NCBI GenBank assembly: GCA_030762935.1 | Contig: CM060898.1 | Coordinates: 97,694,781-97,758,780 of the forward strand | DNA length: 64,000 nt | Direction: 5' to 3' | From: Hymenopus coronatus | Taxonomy: Eukaryota; Arthropoda; Insecta; Mantodea; Hymenopodidae | In this document: positions 23,905-32,440 of the stretch, in pieces | Layout of the letters: every line of letters starts with the position of its first letter | Position numbering within the stretch: position 1 is the stretch's first letter | Position numbers and translations under genes: made by a program | The notes under the pieces: generated by a model | What the model saw: only the letters and a program-made list of their open reading frames with translations | Told to the model about the DNA's origin: nothing | Database searches by the model: none

Positions 23905-24115
23905 ATTTCAGTGTTGCGTTGCGTCATTGTCTCGATCAACTGGTGCGTTACCTTAACAATGAATGGGGAGGAAAAATAAATCACTACTATTGCAATTTAG
24001 GAGCAAATAACCGTGGTATCATTGCCATCTCGCGGCTATTAGCCAATTGCGTTGCCTTGGTACTGTATGCTTCTTCATATAATGAGATTGTAAATACTTT
24101 CACGTACGATTTTTA
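23905..24115 (+). mobile_element. Repeat Y, second segment
   Basis: 'ttgcgtcattgtctcgatca' and 'tggggaggaaaaataaatca' then 'ctactattgc' align with 22552-22620. The segment lies immediately past the HLE hairpin. Its open frame (23706-24116) straddles the HLE and this repeat and is not a gene. Confidence 0.45.
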
Positions 24116-24465
24116 AACATCTTCTTTTATAGAAACCTTGTCGTGAAAGTAACAAATACAACAGAAAAAGAATTGTTCAATTTGGTGCAGTTGTTCAGAG
24201 GCGATGCGCGCACATACATCTATATAGTAGATTATATAAAAGTAACGCGTTTAATTAATTTCTCCCGATCCTAGTTTTAGAAGAATGCACTTAGGATAGC
24301 TTGAGATATTTCCGCGGTGTTGTTATAGGGAGTGTGCTGTTATTTTGGTTTTCAGACACCCAACATAACTTTCATGTGCTCTCTGTTGTGTATTTATTCA
24401 TTTACTCTGTCCTAGTAATCCTCAAAGCAGCCTGAAGGTATTCATAGAGCAAAAACTAGAAAACA
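24116..24465. other. Unassigned spacer
   Basis: No recognised element or gene. Confidence 0.45.
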
Positions 24466-25276
24466 TTTCACTTGAAATATATGCTTTGGGTCCCCCTGAA
24501 TCCAAAAAAAAGCATTTTTAGAAAAATGTCCGTGCGCGTGTCTGTCTGTCTATGTGTATGTGTGTGTGTCTTTGGGCTGCATAACTCAAAATGGCAAAGA
24601 CCGTTAAAAACCAAACTTGGTAATTAAGTTTGGTATCTTCCAAAGATGCGACACGAAGATTTTCAGGAAAATCCCCTTACCCCTAACTACCCTTTACATG
24701 GAACTTTTTTTTAAATTTTGATTTTCTCAAAAATGGCTAACGATTTTGGTTAAAATATCGTATATTAAAGATATTTACCTGAAAAATAAAATGTACATTT
24801 TGAATTTTCTGGGAATAGCCTCTGAAGACTTTAATTTATTCTGGATCAATTTTATGGAATTTTGAATAACTGCTAAACCGTAAGAGATGAACAAAAACTT
24901 ACCACTCAAAAAAATGTGGAGCACGTTAAAACACACAATTTATGTAATACACATTTTTTTCGTGGAGTTGATCGTTTTGTCGATATTCCTTGTTTTTGGT
25001 TTCAGCTTTGAAAAACTTATACTTTTCAATTACAGGAATTGGTCAAATCCTGTGAATGCAAACAAAGGAATTTCAGTTACATATCAACCAGCTTTTGACT
25101 ATCACTTTAACCTATGATACTCCCTTATTTCACTTCTAGTTACAAGGGAGCAAGTAATAAGACTATTTTTTGCTAATTTTTTTCTCGATGAGCATGAAGT
25201 AAATAGAAGTATAAGTTTTTTAACAATAATTTGTTACAGAGATGTAGAGAAAGTCATGTGAATGGAACACATCAGA
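24466..25276 (-). mobile_element. HLE, hairpin lost (minus)
   Basis: It begins 'tttcacttgaaatatatgct', just inside the missing hairpin. A GT tract lies near 24555-24570. The copy ends 'gtagagaaagtcatgtgaat' then GGAACACATCAGA at 25276 before a T run. Confidence 0.8.
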
Positions 25277-25324
25277 TTTTTTTTATCGTTAAACATACAT
25301 ACACACATACATTCACTGTTAAAT

Positions 25325-25450
25325 TCATACTTCGAGACTGTGGGGGATAGGGTTACTTCTGGTTAAGACAAAGTCCCCGCCCCGACGGGAATCGAACCTG
25401 GGACCCCCAGGTGAGAAGCCAGCTGGCTAATCACTAGACCTCGGAGGCAG
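25325..25450 (-). mobile_element. SINE-C, tRNA-derived head (minus)
   Basis: On the minus strand, TCCGAGGTCTAGTGATTAGC carries a good box A and CCAGGTTCGATTCCC a near-perfect box B, about 35 bases apart as in tRNA genes. The body continues 'tttgtcttaaccagaagtaa' and 'cccccacagtctcgaag'. A degraded second copy lies at 43265-43450. It is a SINE head rather than a tRNA gene because the body is shared between the two loci. Confidence 0.7.
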
Positions 25451-25689
25451 TCTTGTAGGACTCATTTCATTCCTATTATATTTTTACTTATAATGATGTT
25501 ATTCATTGTGTGCTGCGTCTGGTAACTGAACACTGAAGGTTCATTACATATACCATTTTCCTGTCCATCATTTCCTGTTCCTGTCACTTCCTTACCATCT
25601 GCCTCTACGCTGAAGGGTCAGACGACAGTGGTCGGCTGATTGCGGCTGGCCGGTTGCTTGCTTACTGAAGGTCTATAACTAGAACCGTT

Positions 25690-25930
25690 TTGAATTATTA
25701 TTTATGGACGTTCTTTAACTGCTCTGGTTCTAAAGTGTCCCGTTCTATATTGAGCGTGAAAGAACGCCTCTTTATCAGGCCTCAGGTTCTTTTACGTGCC
25801 GCAAATATACGTCTCGGGACCACCGACTTTACATCCCTTCCGAAGGAAGTCATTCTAAGGAATTTTATAATAATAAATCCATCGCACTCTGCCGGGTTTG
25901 AATTCTCCACCTTGTGTAACAGAGGGATCG
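25690..25930 (-). mobile_element. SINE-D, diverged copy (minus)
   Basis: On the minus strand it matches 32441-32702 in order: box-B-like 'gggtttgaattct' reversed near 25895, 'ccttcggaagggatgtaaag', 'acgtatatttgcgg', 'gcgtgaaag' and 'aaagaacgtccataaata'-type ending near 25690. The 84-codon open frame here is a SINE artefact. Confidence 0.6.
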
Positions 25931-26484
25931 GAGGGGTCGTTTAGCAGTTCCTTACATGGGGCCTCCGGAGGCTCGGAACTTGTGGATTCGCCTCGGAAGC
26001 TTTCAATCTGGGACTGTTAGGGACCCTCTTTATGCTTGCTCCACATCGTAATACGGATCTTGTTTCTTTCACGTCTCTCTTCTCATTCCTAACACCAAGG
26101 CCTATAGAGCATACGTGTTGTGCTCTGCCCCAGCGTCTGGGGACCCCGGTCCGTTAGGCAATCCAATCCTCTCCTTTTCCTAGAAAACTTCTTACTTATG
26201 CGGATTAACACCGCAGCTGCAATTTCCTTTCCTTCGTAGAAGCACTTTCTTGATTAGCGTCATCTGCCGAATACCTTTGAACGGTATGTTATCTAATTAT
26301 GAAGGTATTAGCAATCAGGACTTGAATCTCCTTTGACATCCAGCCGGCTTCAAGCATTTACTGCTCTTTTAATCACGAATGCATAAAGCCACAGTACTCT
26401 CTTATTGCTTTTTAAGTCCTCCTGTATTTCATTTAATCGCAGCAGTGCGTGTTCCCTTCACTGTTGAAAATACTATTTGAAATA
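25931..26484. other. Unassigned spacer before pogo element
   Basis: No recognised gene or repeat. Composition is less AT-rich near 25940-26200. TA at 26483-26484 is the left target-site copy of the adjoining transposon. Confidence 0.45.
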
Positions 26485-26509
26485 GAGTAAGGGCGCGTAA
26501 TGTCGGATA
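26485..26509 (+). repeat. Left terminal inverted repeat of pogo element
   Basis: It reads GAGTAAGGGCGC then GTAATGTCGGATA. A second copy of the inner motif, GTAATGTCGGACA, lies at 26694-26706. Subterminal copies like this are probable transposase binding sites (inference). Confidence 0.93.
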
Positions 26510-26693
26510 CCATTTTCATTTTTGAGAATTGTAGTGTGTAAGAACCTATACTAAGGGCATATTTTACCACAATGTATTGCCTATGCAGTGCGTTTAATCC
26601 TGTGAAGCATACAAGGTCTTAACATGAAGGGCATATTTTCTATTGAAGATTTAAAGGAAAATGGGCAAAATGCTTATGTCGTGCTATAGGAGG

Positions 26694-26706
26694 GTAATGT
26701 CGGACA
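26694..26706 (+). promoter_or_regulatory. Subterminal transposase-site motif
   Basis: GTAATGTCGGACA repeats the inner half of the terminal inverted repeat, with one base changed. It has the same orientation as the left end. Confidence 0.6.
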
Positions 26707-28098
26707 CTATCCGAGTTTAGCCGCCAAATTTTATTGTAATATACACAAACAATATTAAATCTCATTTTGACTGAAAATCTTAAACATAGTGAGGTTTTAA
26801 GACTTGGCTAACTTCTTAGCCTAGTTTTAAAAACCCTTGAACTTTGAAACTGACATAAACTGGAATGTCATCTTTAAAAACTCTTAGAAAATGAAAAACC
26901 TAAAATACACAACAAAAGGTATGCACTGATTTTCTCTGTTTATGCACAGTAATCACAAGTAAAAGTCTGCTTTTCGGCACCTGAACATTCCTCATGGCAC
27001 CATTCTTCACAGGTGATGCACTGAATCCATTCTTCCCCCTGACGATCGTCGGAGAACTTTCCTTTGCAATACATGCACGCTTCATGTCGTGTAGTGATGT
27101 CCGTTCCTTTTTTTCCATTTTTGCTGGAAATGTCCTGTGTCTTGGGACATTTCTGCTGCTTCTGTGAGGCCTTTGAAGGGGGTATCTTCACATTTTTACC
27201 TTTCTGAGAATTTTCAAATATCCTTTTGTAGGAAGATCCCGTTATAAGTTGTCCTGAACTTTTAGGCCGGCTTCGGTTTGATTTTTTAACTTTCACTGTT
27301 GGAATGGGAGATATTTGTTCAGGAAATATTGTATCTGCTGAATGGGTACTGGATGAGAAGGTACTGGTGCTTGGTTGTGGACTGGAAGGAGGGGGAGTGT
27401 CGTCCGTGAGTGAAATTTGAGCTGGCTTAGTTTCTGATTCATCTTCATGTTTGACTTCCTGAAACTCTGAATCATCAAATACTTTTCTGTTCACAGGATA
27501 CAAACCTGTTGCCCGAAAACCCCCAGCTGCTATTTTACCTGATTGTACCTGAAGATAAGCATTCCCTAAAAGTTCACAAACTTCATAGTGAGTTACTCCT
27601 CTTCTGTTTTGGAACTGGCACCGTCTAATCTCTTCGCCATAATAGTGCTTTAGTGGCCCCATGAAGGTCTTATCTAAAGGCTGCAGCTTGTGAGTGCTGT
27701 GAGGGGGCAAGGAAATGATTGAGACATGGTGATTTCTTGCTTCTTCAATAAGTTCAAGATTTCTAGTGTGGCTTAAGTGCCCATCTAGTATTAAGCATCA
27801 CAGGATCTGTTTCTGTTGGCTTCGTACTCGAAATAAAATGCTGGAACCATTCCATGAAAGCTTCAGCATTTATTCAACCAGACTGTTGGCATCTGAAGAT
27901 CGATCCCACAGGAGCTCCTCGCGTCAGAAGATGGCTAAAATTCTTCCTCGGAAAAATTATCAAAGGTGGAACAAACATTCCACTAGCACTCATGGAGAAT
28001 ACTGCAGTTATTAAAGATCCCCTTTCTGCTGCAGTGAGACTTCCTATTTGACGTTTGTCTTTTAGGGCGACTATCTTCGGCTGTTTGTTCTGAACTAT

Positions 28099-28108
28099 AG
28101 AGAGTCCA
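28099..28108 (+). repeat. Target-site duplication of Penelope insert, left
   Basis: AGAGAGTCCA. The matching copy is at 29440-29449. Removing the insert plus one copy restores continuous transposase homology. Confidence 0.85.
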
Positions 28109-28142
28109 TGAGAGAACGTAGGCTTTCACGGCCGGAGTCATT

Positions 28143-28287
28143 GTAACTAAGAAATGTTTCCGGGCTGTTTTGCCGTGGTCTGCTGGTGTTAGGAGTACCA
28201 GACGTTTCGTCCACAACTACGGTGGACATCTTCAGTGGCGCGGTCGAAGTTTTCTAGGAGAAGGTTTCGCTGCGTCTGAAGCGTTGA
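28143..28287 (-). repeat. Left inverted arm of Penelope-like element
   Basis: This 145-bp segment is the near-exact reverse complement of 29292-29436. It carries the hammerhead-like motif on the minus strand. Beyond 28287 the match continues at a displaced place: 28281-28316 is the reverse complement of 28849-28883 (TATAAAAGTAG and GATCCCGACAGTCAAC). Confidence 0.93.
28198..28238 (-). ncRNA. Hammerhead-ribozyme-like motif (left arm)
   Basis: Exact reverse-complement counterpart of the motif at 29341-29381, including both core boxes, stem II and the extra U. Its presence in both arms fits known placement of hammerheads in Penelope-like terminal repeats. Confidence 0.65.
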
Positions 28288-28316
28288 CTGTCGGGATCAC
28301 TACTTTTATACTGGCA

Positions 28317-28981
28317 ATAATATCACCGACCGGATCGAGCACATATTGCGACGTCACAATGTCAAAACGGTTTTCAAGCCCACGAGGCAATTAAATAATT
28401 TACTACGCTCATCCAAAGATCCCCGGGAGCCGCTGTCATCAGCCGGTGTGTACCGCATTCCCTGTTCCTGCGGCTCGGTATACATCGGAACCACACAACG
28501 CAGTGTTACTACTAGAATCAAGGAACACAAAGCAAACTGTCGACTAGGCCACACAGAAAAGTCCGCGGTCGCCCTGCACGCTATTGAGGCAGAGGGCGAG
28601 CATATTACAAATTTCCAAGACACCTCTATCCTCTCATCTACAACACACTACCATGCACGACTACAGCGGGAGGCTATAGAGATTTACAAGCATCCGAACA
28701 ATTTTAATAAAAAAGAAGAGACACTAAAACTCAATAGGAATTGGCATCCCGTCATTGAAAGCAGGAAACGTCATCAAACGAGAAGCAACGAAGCGGTCCA
28801 ATCAGAAGCCACGTTCGCCGGAGAGCCCAAGCCCCGCCCCCCACTTGCCAGTATAAAAGTAGCGATCCCGACAGTCAACCATCGGAGCGCCCTCGTTAGG
28901 TCTCTTGGGGATTACGATCCCACAAACCGCCGCTTCAGGCGATACCGGCTTCCCCGCATGGCTTGCGGGCATCCCCGGTAA
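28317..28981 (+). pseudogene. GIY-YIG endonuclease end of a Penelope-like ORF
   Basis: This is the C-terminal part of a retroelement polyprotein; the reverse transcriptase that should precede it is missing. Counting from the codon at 28346, GVY is at 34-36 and YIG at 46-48 with a CxC between them (IPCSCGSVYIG). The conserved Arg lies in TTRIKEHK (about 57), the catalytic Glu in REAIEIYKHP (109 or 112), and an Asn-rich segment NNFNKKEE follows. The stretch before GVY (TVFKPTRQLNNLL, SSKDPREPL) is the linker typical of these elements in insects. The frame is open into the inverted arm upstream and has no credible start codon of its own. In active elements the nuclease nicks target DNA for target-primed reverse transcription. 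The key residues are intact, so decay is by truncation. Confidence 0.9.
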
Positions 28982-29291
28982 CGAAGGAGCACCACCAACA
29001 GCTGCTACGGCTAAGCTCCTTATTATCCTTCAAGAGTTGCTTGGATTCAAAATTTAATCTCAAGAAACATTTTGATAAAAACACACCAGCGGTGCACAAG
29101 GGCCGTTGCAACATCAAGGCAACCGTCGAGGAGCAATATTCGCCTCCTCCTGTCACTCCACAACCCCAATACACACCCGCCATCCTACAAAACCCACAAT
29201 CCCGCCAGAACGTGGTTAAGTTCTCTCTGAGAACAGGGACACGTCTAACACACCTCGGGCTGCCCTCAGCCTGCCAATCACACTGGCTGGC
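28982..29291 (+). other. Inner right segment of Penelope-like insert
   Basis: The segment 28884-29291 has no counterpart in the left arm and is bordered by GTCAAC/CTCAAC phrases. An open frame of 120 codons (28963-29325) is proline/glutamine-rich with no domain. It is probably terminal-repeat or untranslated sequence of the element, which the left inverted copy lacks. Confidence 0.45.
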
Positions 29292-29436
29292 TCAACGCTT
29301 CAGACGCAGCGAAACCTTCTCCTAGAAAACTTCGACCGCGCCACTGAAGATGTCCACCGTAGTTGTGGACGAAACGTCTGGTACTCCTAACACCAGCAGA
29401 CCACGACAAAACAGCCAGGAAACATTTCTTAGTTAC
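29292..29436 (+). repeat. Right arm of Penelope-like element
   Basis: It starts TCAACGCTTCAGACGCAGCG and ends 'catttcttagttac'. It is the downstream terminal repeat in element orientation and carries the hammerhead-like core at 29341-29381. The minus open frame 29278-29847 reads through this arm and so has a false C-terminus. Confidence 0.93.
29341..29381 (+). ncRNA. Hammerhead-ribozyme-like motif (right arm)
   Basis: Sequence order is CCA, CUGAAGA, U, GUCCAC, loop CGUAGUU, GUGGAC, GAAAC, GUC, UGG. CUGANGA and GAAA are the two conserved hammerhead core boxes; GUCCAC/GUGGAC form a 6-bp stem II, CCA/UGG begins stem I, and GUC fits the cleavage triplet. Stem III is minimal (AC/GU), as described for Penelope-like and animal hammerheads that act as dimers. 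The extra U between the first core box and stem II is non-canonical and leaves activity uncertain. Confidence 0.65.
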
Positions 29437-29439
29437 TAG

Positions 29440-29449
29440 AGAGAGTCCA
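29440..29449 (+). repeat. Target-site duplication of Penelope insert, right
   Basis: AGAGAGTCCA, identical to 28099-28108. Confidence 0.85.
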
Positions 29450-29894
29450 GTTTCGTCTACATTAAAAATGCGTGACGGTGGAAAGCTATGTTTGGCCATT
29501 TCTTCCTCATAAATGTCGAAAAATTTGCCTACTTCTTCTTTATTGAAGCCTTTCACTCTAGCAACAGAGGTTCCAGTTGCCTGACGTAGAGATAGCGCGG
29601 ACGCATGTCTTTTCATAAAACTCTTAAACCAGTCCTTGCCAGCTGCTTCTTTAAGCACAGAAAACTTATTCGGAATATTATTCCGGACAGCAAGCTTGTA
29701 AGCTAGGCGTGTTACGTCACTTCTGGTGAAACCAAAATACTTCGCCACAATCAAAAGGTACTCAACTAATTTTTCTTCAAGTTCAGAAGGGAAAACCGGT
29801 TTCTTGCCTAATTTCGAACATACGGCAATTGCGAGTTCAGTTCCCATTCTGTCTTTGTCACCTTTGCTGTTTGGTGCAATATTCGTTTTTTGTA

Positions 29895-29936
29895 TTCTTC
29901 TTCTTCTTCTTCTTCTTCTTCTTCTTCTTCTTCTTC
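29895..29936. repeat. (TTC)n tract within transposase
   Basis: 14 TTC units encode a glutamate run on the minus strand. The related fragment at 31017-31107 has only four glutamates at the same place, so the tract expanded here. Confidence 0.92.
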
Positions 29937-30336
29937 TACATATGTAGTGAAGGCATAATCACAGAGTGTCGAACGGGGAACAATGAACTTCTTGGAAGCT
30001 GCCAAGTATCCCATTTCTTTCCTGCGAACTACTTTCACTGCTGTAACCATGTCGTTGGGATCCCACGATTTCAAACGTTTCCTAGTTCGGTCAGTCATCT
30101 ATAAAGACAAAAGCAGTCTAATATAGCTTAAATGGGTTAAATGTTCAATAAACAAATTCTAATAAACATTTAAGTATTATTTATCTATTTAAATGTAAAT
30201 AAACAAATTTTATAAAATTCGTACAGGTAAATGATGAATTATGCTCTAATTAGTTGTATTACTGGCTTTTAGAAGTTAACTATTTCGTTGTTCACTGTTA
30301 TTTACAAGTATTAAAAAGGTGCTTCCACAGTGGTAG

Positions 30337-30349
30337 GTAATGTCGGATA
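30337..30349 (+). promoter_or_regulatory. Right-side subterminal motif
   Basis: GTAATGTCGGATA, in the same orientation as the left terminal motif although it lies near the right end, about 240 bp upstream of the transposase ATG. Confidence 0.55.
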
Positions 30350-30686
30350 CCAACTGACAGGCATTCATGGCATTCTTCCATTTTCCATTTGGTCATTCAC
30401 ATTTGAATACTTTCTTGTACTTCACGTATATTAAAAGGTATTGCAAAATACGCACTTTCGAATATAACATGACGAAATTACTTTGTTATTATAACACCGT
30501 TGTAATTAAAGCATGTTAACTTACCTTTAAAAATTCTGTTTTCTGTGAATTCAGTTTTCTCAATGTAGCTTCCACAAAACACCACAACTCAATATGGCGA
30601 CCACCGTTAAATACTTCCTTCAGCTCAGTGAACATGTTTCGAGTGCTTGTCGTAAGATGCCAGCACCCATCAAGCCGTAACCTAGG

Positions 30687-30747
30687 TCTGCGACATTACC
30701 AGCCTATCCGACATTACCAGCCTATCCGACATTACCCGACCTTACTC
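30687..30747 (-). repeat. Right terminal inverted repeat with 18-bp tandem sites
   Basis: 30723-30747 is the terminal inverted repeat. Its inner motif TATCCGACATTAC recurs at 30705 and, partly, at 30687, giving exact 18-bp spacing (CGACATTACCAGCCTATC unit). The left end has no such array, so the ends are asymmetric. Confidence 0.9.
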
Positions 30748-31016
30748 TACTTCTTTCTTGCTTTTGTTTTGCCATCGTTAATGAATACCTTGTTGTCTTT
30801 TTCTTTCTGTTTTTAACATTACAACTGCATGAGCTAGAACGACTGTTCCTTGGAGATATGATGCATTATTTATTCTTTAATAAAAGTGTCAACAAAGATG
30901 AGCAAGTAAGAAGAATTTTCATTGGTTTCATCCTTCTAAACCTTCATAAACAATATTTCCACTTGTTATCGTCAGCTCTTTGTTCGTAGAACTCAGTTCT
31001 CTAGAATGCCACACCC

Positions 31017-31107
31017 ATGCTGTCTTTGTCACCTTTACTGTTTGGTGCAATCTTCGTTTTTTGTATTCTTCTTCTTCTACATATGTAGTGAAGGCATTGC
31101 ATTTCAC
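31017..31107 (-). pseudogene. Fragment of a second pogo-type transposase
   Basis: It matches 29850-29955 closely ('gtctttgtcacctttactgt', 'tgtattcttcttcttc', 'tacatatgtagtgaaggca') but with a shorter TTC tract. It lies just outside the right end of the intact-ended element, so it is a separate remnant or a duplicated scrap. The minus open frame 30928-31119 covers it. Confidence 0.75.
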
Positions 31108-31139
31108 AAACATTTTCAACTTGAAATATATGTTTTAGG

Positions 31140-31445
31140 GTCACTTATATAAAAAGAATGTCATATGTTCCATTCATATGACTTTCTCTACATCTCTATA
31201 ACAAATTATTGTTCTTTCTACATCATACAAATCGAGATAAACATTAGAAGAATTGTCCTTATTACTTGGTTCCTTGTAAGCAGAAGAGGAACATCTAATG
31301 TGTTCCATTCACATGATGTCCTCTAGCTGTTCGGCAAACAAACCTTTTATACAAAAGAGTATTCTTTTATATACATCATGCTAATCAAGATAAACATTAA
31401 CAGAATTAGTCTTATTTCTAGCTCACTTTTAAGTAGAAGGGAACT
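31140..31445 (+). mobile_element. Two HLE TCTGATG-side ends in tandem
   Basis: First end at 31155-31290 ('tgttccattcatatgacttt', 'ctctacatctctataacaaa'). A second follows within it ('aacatctaatgtgttccatt', 'cacatgatgtcctctagctg'). The two represent different subfamilies of the terminus: the 'CTACATCTCTGCAAC' type and the 'CTAGCTGTTC..CAAACAAAC' type. Confidence 0.65.
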
Positions 31446-31675
31446 TTTGCGAACATTTTGATCTTATTAAAAATGGTCCTATTGTTTTTGATTAAAATAC
31501 CGCATAATAAACATACTTACAGGATAAATACAATGAATATCTTAATTTTCTGAGTTTAATCTTTAAATCCTATTCATTCTGTATGATTCTTGCATAACTG
31601 GCAAGAGATAGACAAAATCTTGCTGCACAAAAAAGTAGATTTCGTTAAAATACACAGTTTATGTCATATGCATAT
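31446..31675 (-). mobile_element. HLE interior fragment (minus)
   Basis: 'gcgaacattttgatcttatt', 'attaaaataccgcataataa', 'tcttaattttctga' and 'agatagacaaaatcttgctg' follow minus-copy order, with both ends absent. Confidence 0.65.
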
Positions 31676-31679
31676 TTTT

Positions 31680-31835
31680 ACTTTCTCTACACGCACTATG
31701 AAGTTCACAATAAGTAGGGAAGGTATTGTATTCCATCCACAATTTTATGTCGATATTTCACCAGAAATATATGTTTAGAGGACCCTTGAGTCCAAAAATA
31801 TGTTTAGAAAAATGTCAGTGTGTTTGTATGCAAAT
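31680..31835 (-). mobile_element. HLE hairpin-end fragment (minus)
   Basis: It starts ACTTTCTCTACACGCACTAT, but the palindrome is damaged ('gaagttcacaataagtaggg'). 'tattccatccacaa', 'atttcaccagaaatatat' and 'aaatgtcagtgtgtttgt' follow, and the copy is then cut. Confidence 0.65.
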
Positions 31836-32440
31836 CAATGAATGAGTGAATTTATTTAAACATACACTGATCATCAATCGCAAGGTCCACAGACCTTACA
31901 TGTTTTTGAGTATAAACTGCTCGTTTTTCTAAATCCTCCATTTTTGTGAAAACTCTAAAGTTGTCTTGTTTAAAATGCTGTCATTCGAATGCTAAACAAG
32001 CTATTGAGCTGTAACTAAGGATACAAGCTCGTCTAGAGTTAAACGATACAATGCTACCGTCTAACTGGTCTAGTGGCGCCATATCTGTGTGAGGCCCGGG
32101 ACTTATCAGCCGACCCTAGTAATAATGGTTTCAGTTGACCTCGTCCATTGTTCCTATTCGTTTCGACCCATAAGACGTTACGCGCGGAAAAAGGTGTCGG
32201 GAGGGAAGCGGCGTGTGACCGCGACTCAAATACTGTTAAAATCGTGGCCTCTTAATCTGATAACCCTGTAATACCATTGAAATTTAAACTCCAATTATAA
32301 TGGTGGTAGAGCAACATGTGATAAAATGGTCAATATAATTAGATAAAAATCTAATGTGCTATATTCAGATGATATTCTTTAACCATTCCGCAACAAGTTA
32401 TTTTTTACAAAAGCTTATTCTCTTATCTACTTTATGTCAC
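31836..32440. other. Unassigned spacer
   Basis: No recognised gene. 32345-32440 vaguely resembles the start of the second HLE terminus type ('aatctaatgtgctatattca', 'ttattctcttatctac'). Confidence 0.4.

Larger units (their letters stand above)
28109..29439 (+). mobile_element. Penelope-like element, 5'-truncated, inside transposase
   Basis: It is flanked by a 10-bp direct repeat AGAGAGTCCA (28099-28108 and 29440-29449), and the transposase reading resumes across this site. The insert has two 145-bp inverted arms (28143-28287 and 29292-29436), a GIY-YIG endonuclease fragment on the plus strand and about 34 bp outside the left arm (28109-28142). No reverse transcriptase remains. An inverted partial terminal repeat at the truncated side plus a short extra tail is a known habit of Penelope-like elements. 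The coding part begins almost exactly where the left arm homology ends (about 28316). Confidence 0.88.
26940..30098 (-). pseudogene. pogo/Tigger-type transposase, disrupted
   Basis: Cut-and-paste transposase. Start at 30098 (MTDRTRKRLKSW) leads into a psq-type helix-turn-helix (MGYLAASKKF, VPRSTLCDYA). A glutamate run from the TTC repeat follows, then, after a change of frame, the CENP-B-type DNA-binding region (KLGKKPVFPSELEEKLVEYL; FGFTRSDVTRLAYKLAVRN) and the first catalytic Asp (FNVDETGLS) near 29450. The Penelope insert interrupts right after it. Beyond the insert (28108 downward) the DDE domain resumes (PKIVALKDKRQIGSLTAAER, FVPPLIIFPRK). The second Asp (LDGHLSHTRN) follows a one-base frameshift near 27790, and the third is in LQPLDKTF. 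The C-terminus has a PHD-like finger: CMYC, then WIQCITCEEWCHEEC, then CDYC. Stop at 26940. Family membership is clear; activity is ruled out. Confidence 0.92.
26485..30747 (-). mobile_element. pogo/Tigger-type DNA transposon with nested insert
   Basis: The terminal inverted repeats are 25 bp (26485-26509 and 30723-30747), both beginning GAGTAAGG from the outside and sharing GTAATGTCGGATA. I count two mismatches. TA flanks both ends (26483-26484, 30748-30749), the target duplication expected of the Tc1/mariner/pogo superfamily. The transposase gene lies on the minus strand between. A Penelope-like fragment (28109-29439) is inserted in it. Without that insert the element is about 2.9 kb. It is dead: the gene is split, has at least one frameshift before the second catalytic Asp, and carries an expanded codon repeat. 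Confidence 0.93.

Noticed and set aside
25325..25450. tRNA gene on the minus strand
   Set aside because: Box A and box B are good, but the body beyond the head is shared with 43265-43450, so it is a SINE. No clean cloverleaf was confirmed.
28963..29325. 120-codon frame downstream of the endonuclease
   Set aside because: It overlaps the end of the endonuclease frame and runs into the structural arm. Low-complexity Pro/Gln content and no domain.
29278..29847. Intact 189-residue transposase
   Set aside because: Its last ~45 residues are translated from the Penelope arm. The true gene is interrupted at 29450.
29829..30104. Phe-rich plus-strand frame
   Set aside because: Antisense shadow of the glutamate repeat in the transposase.
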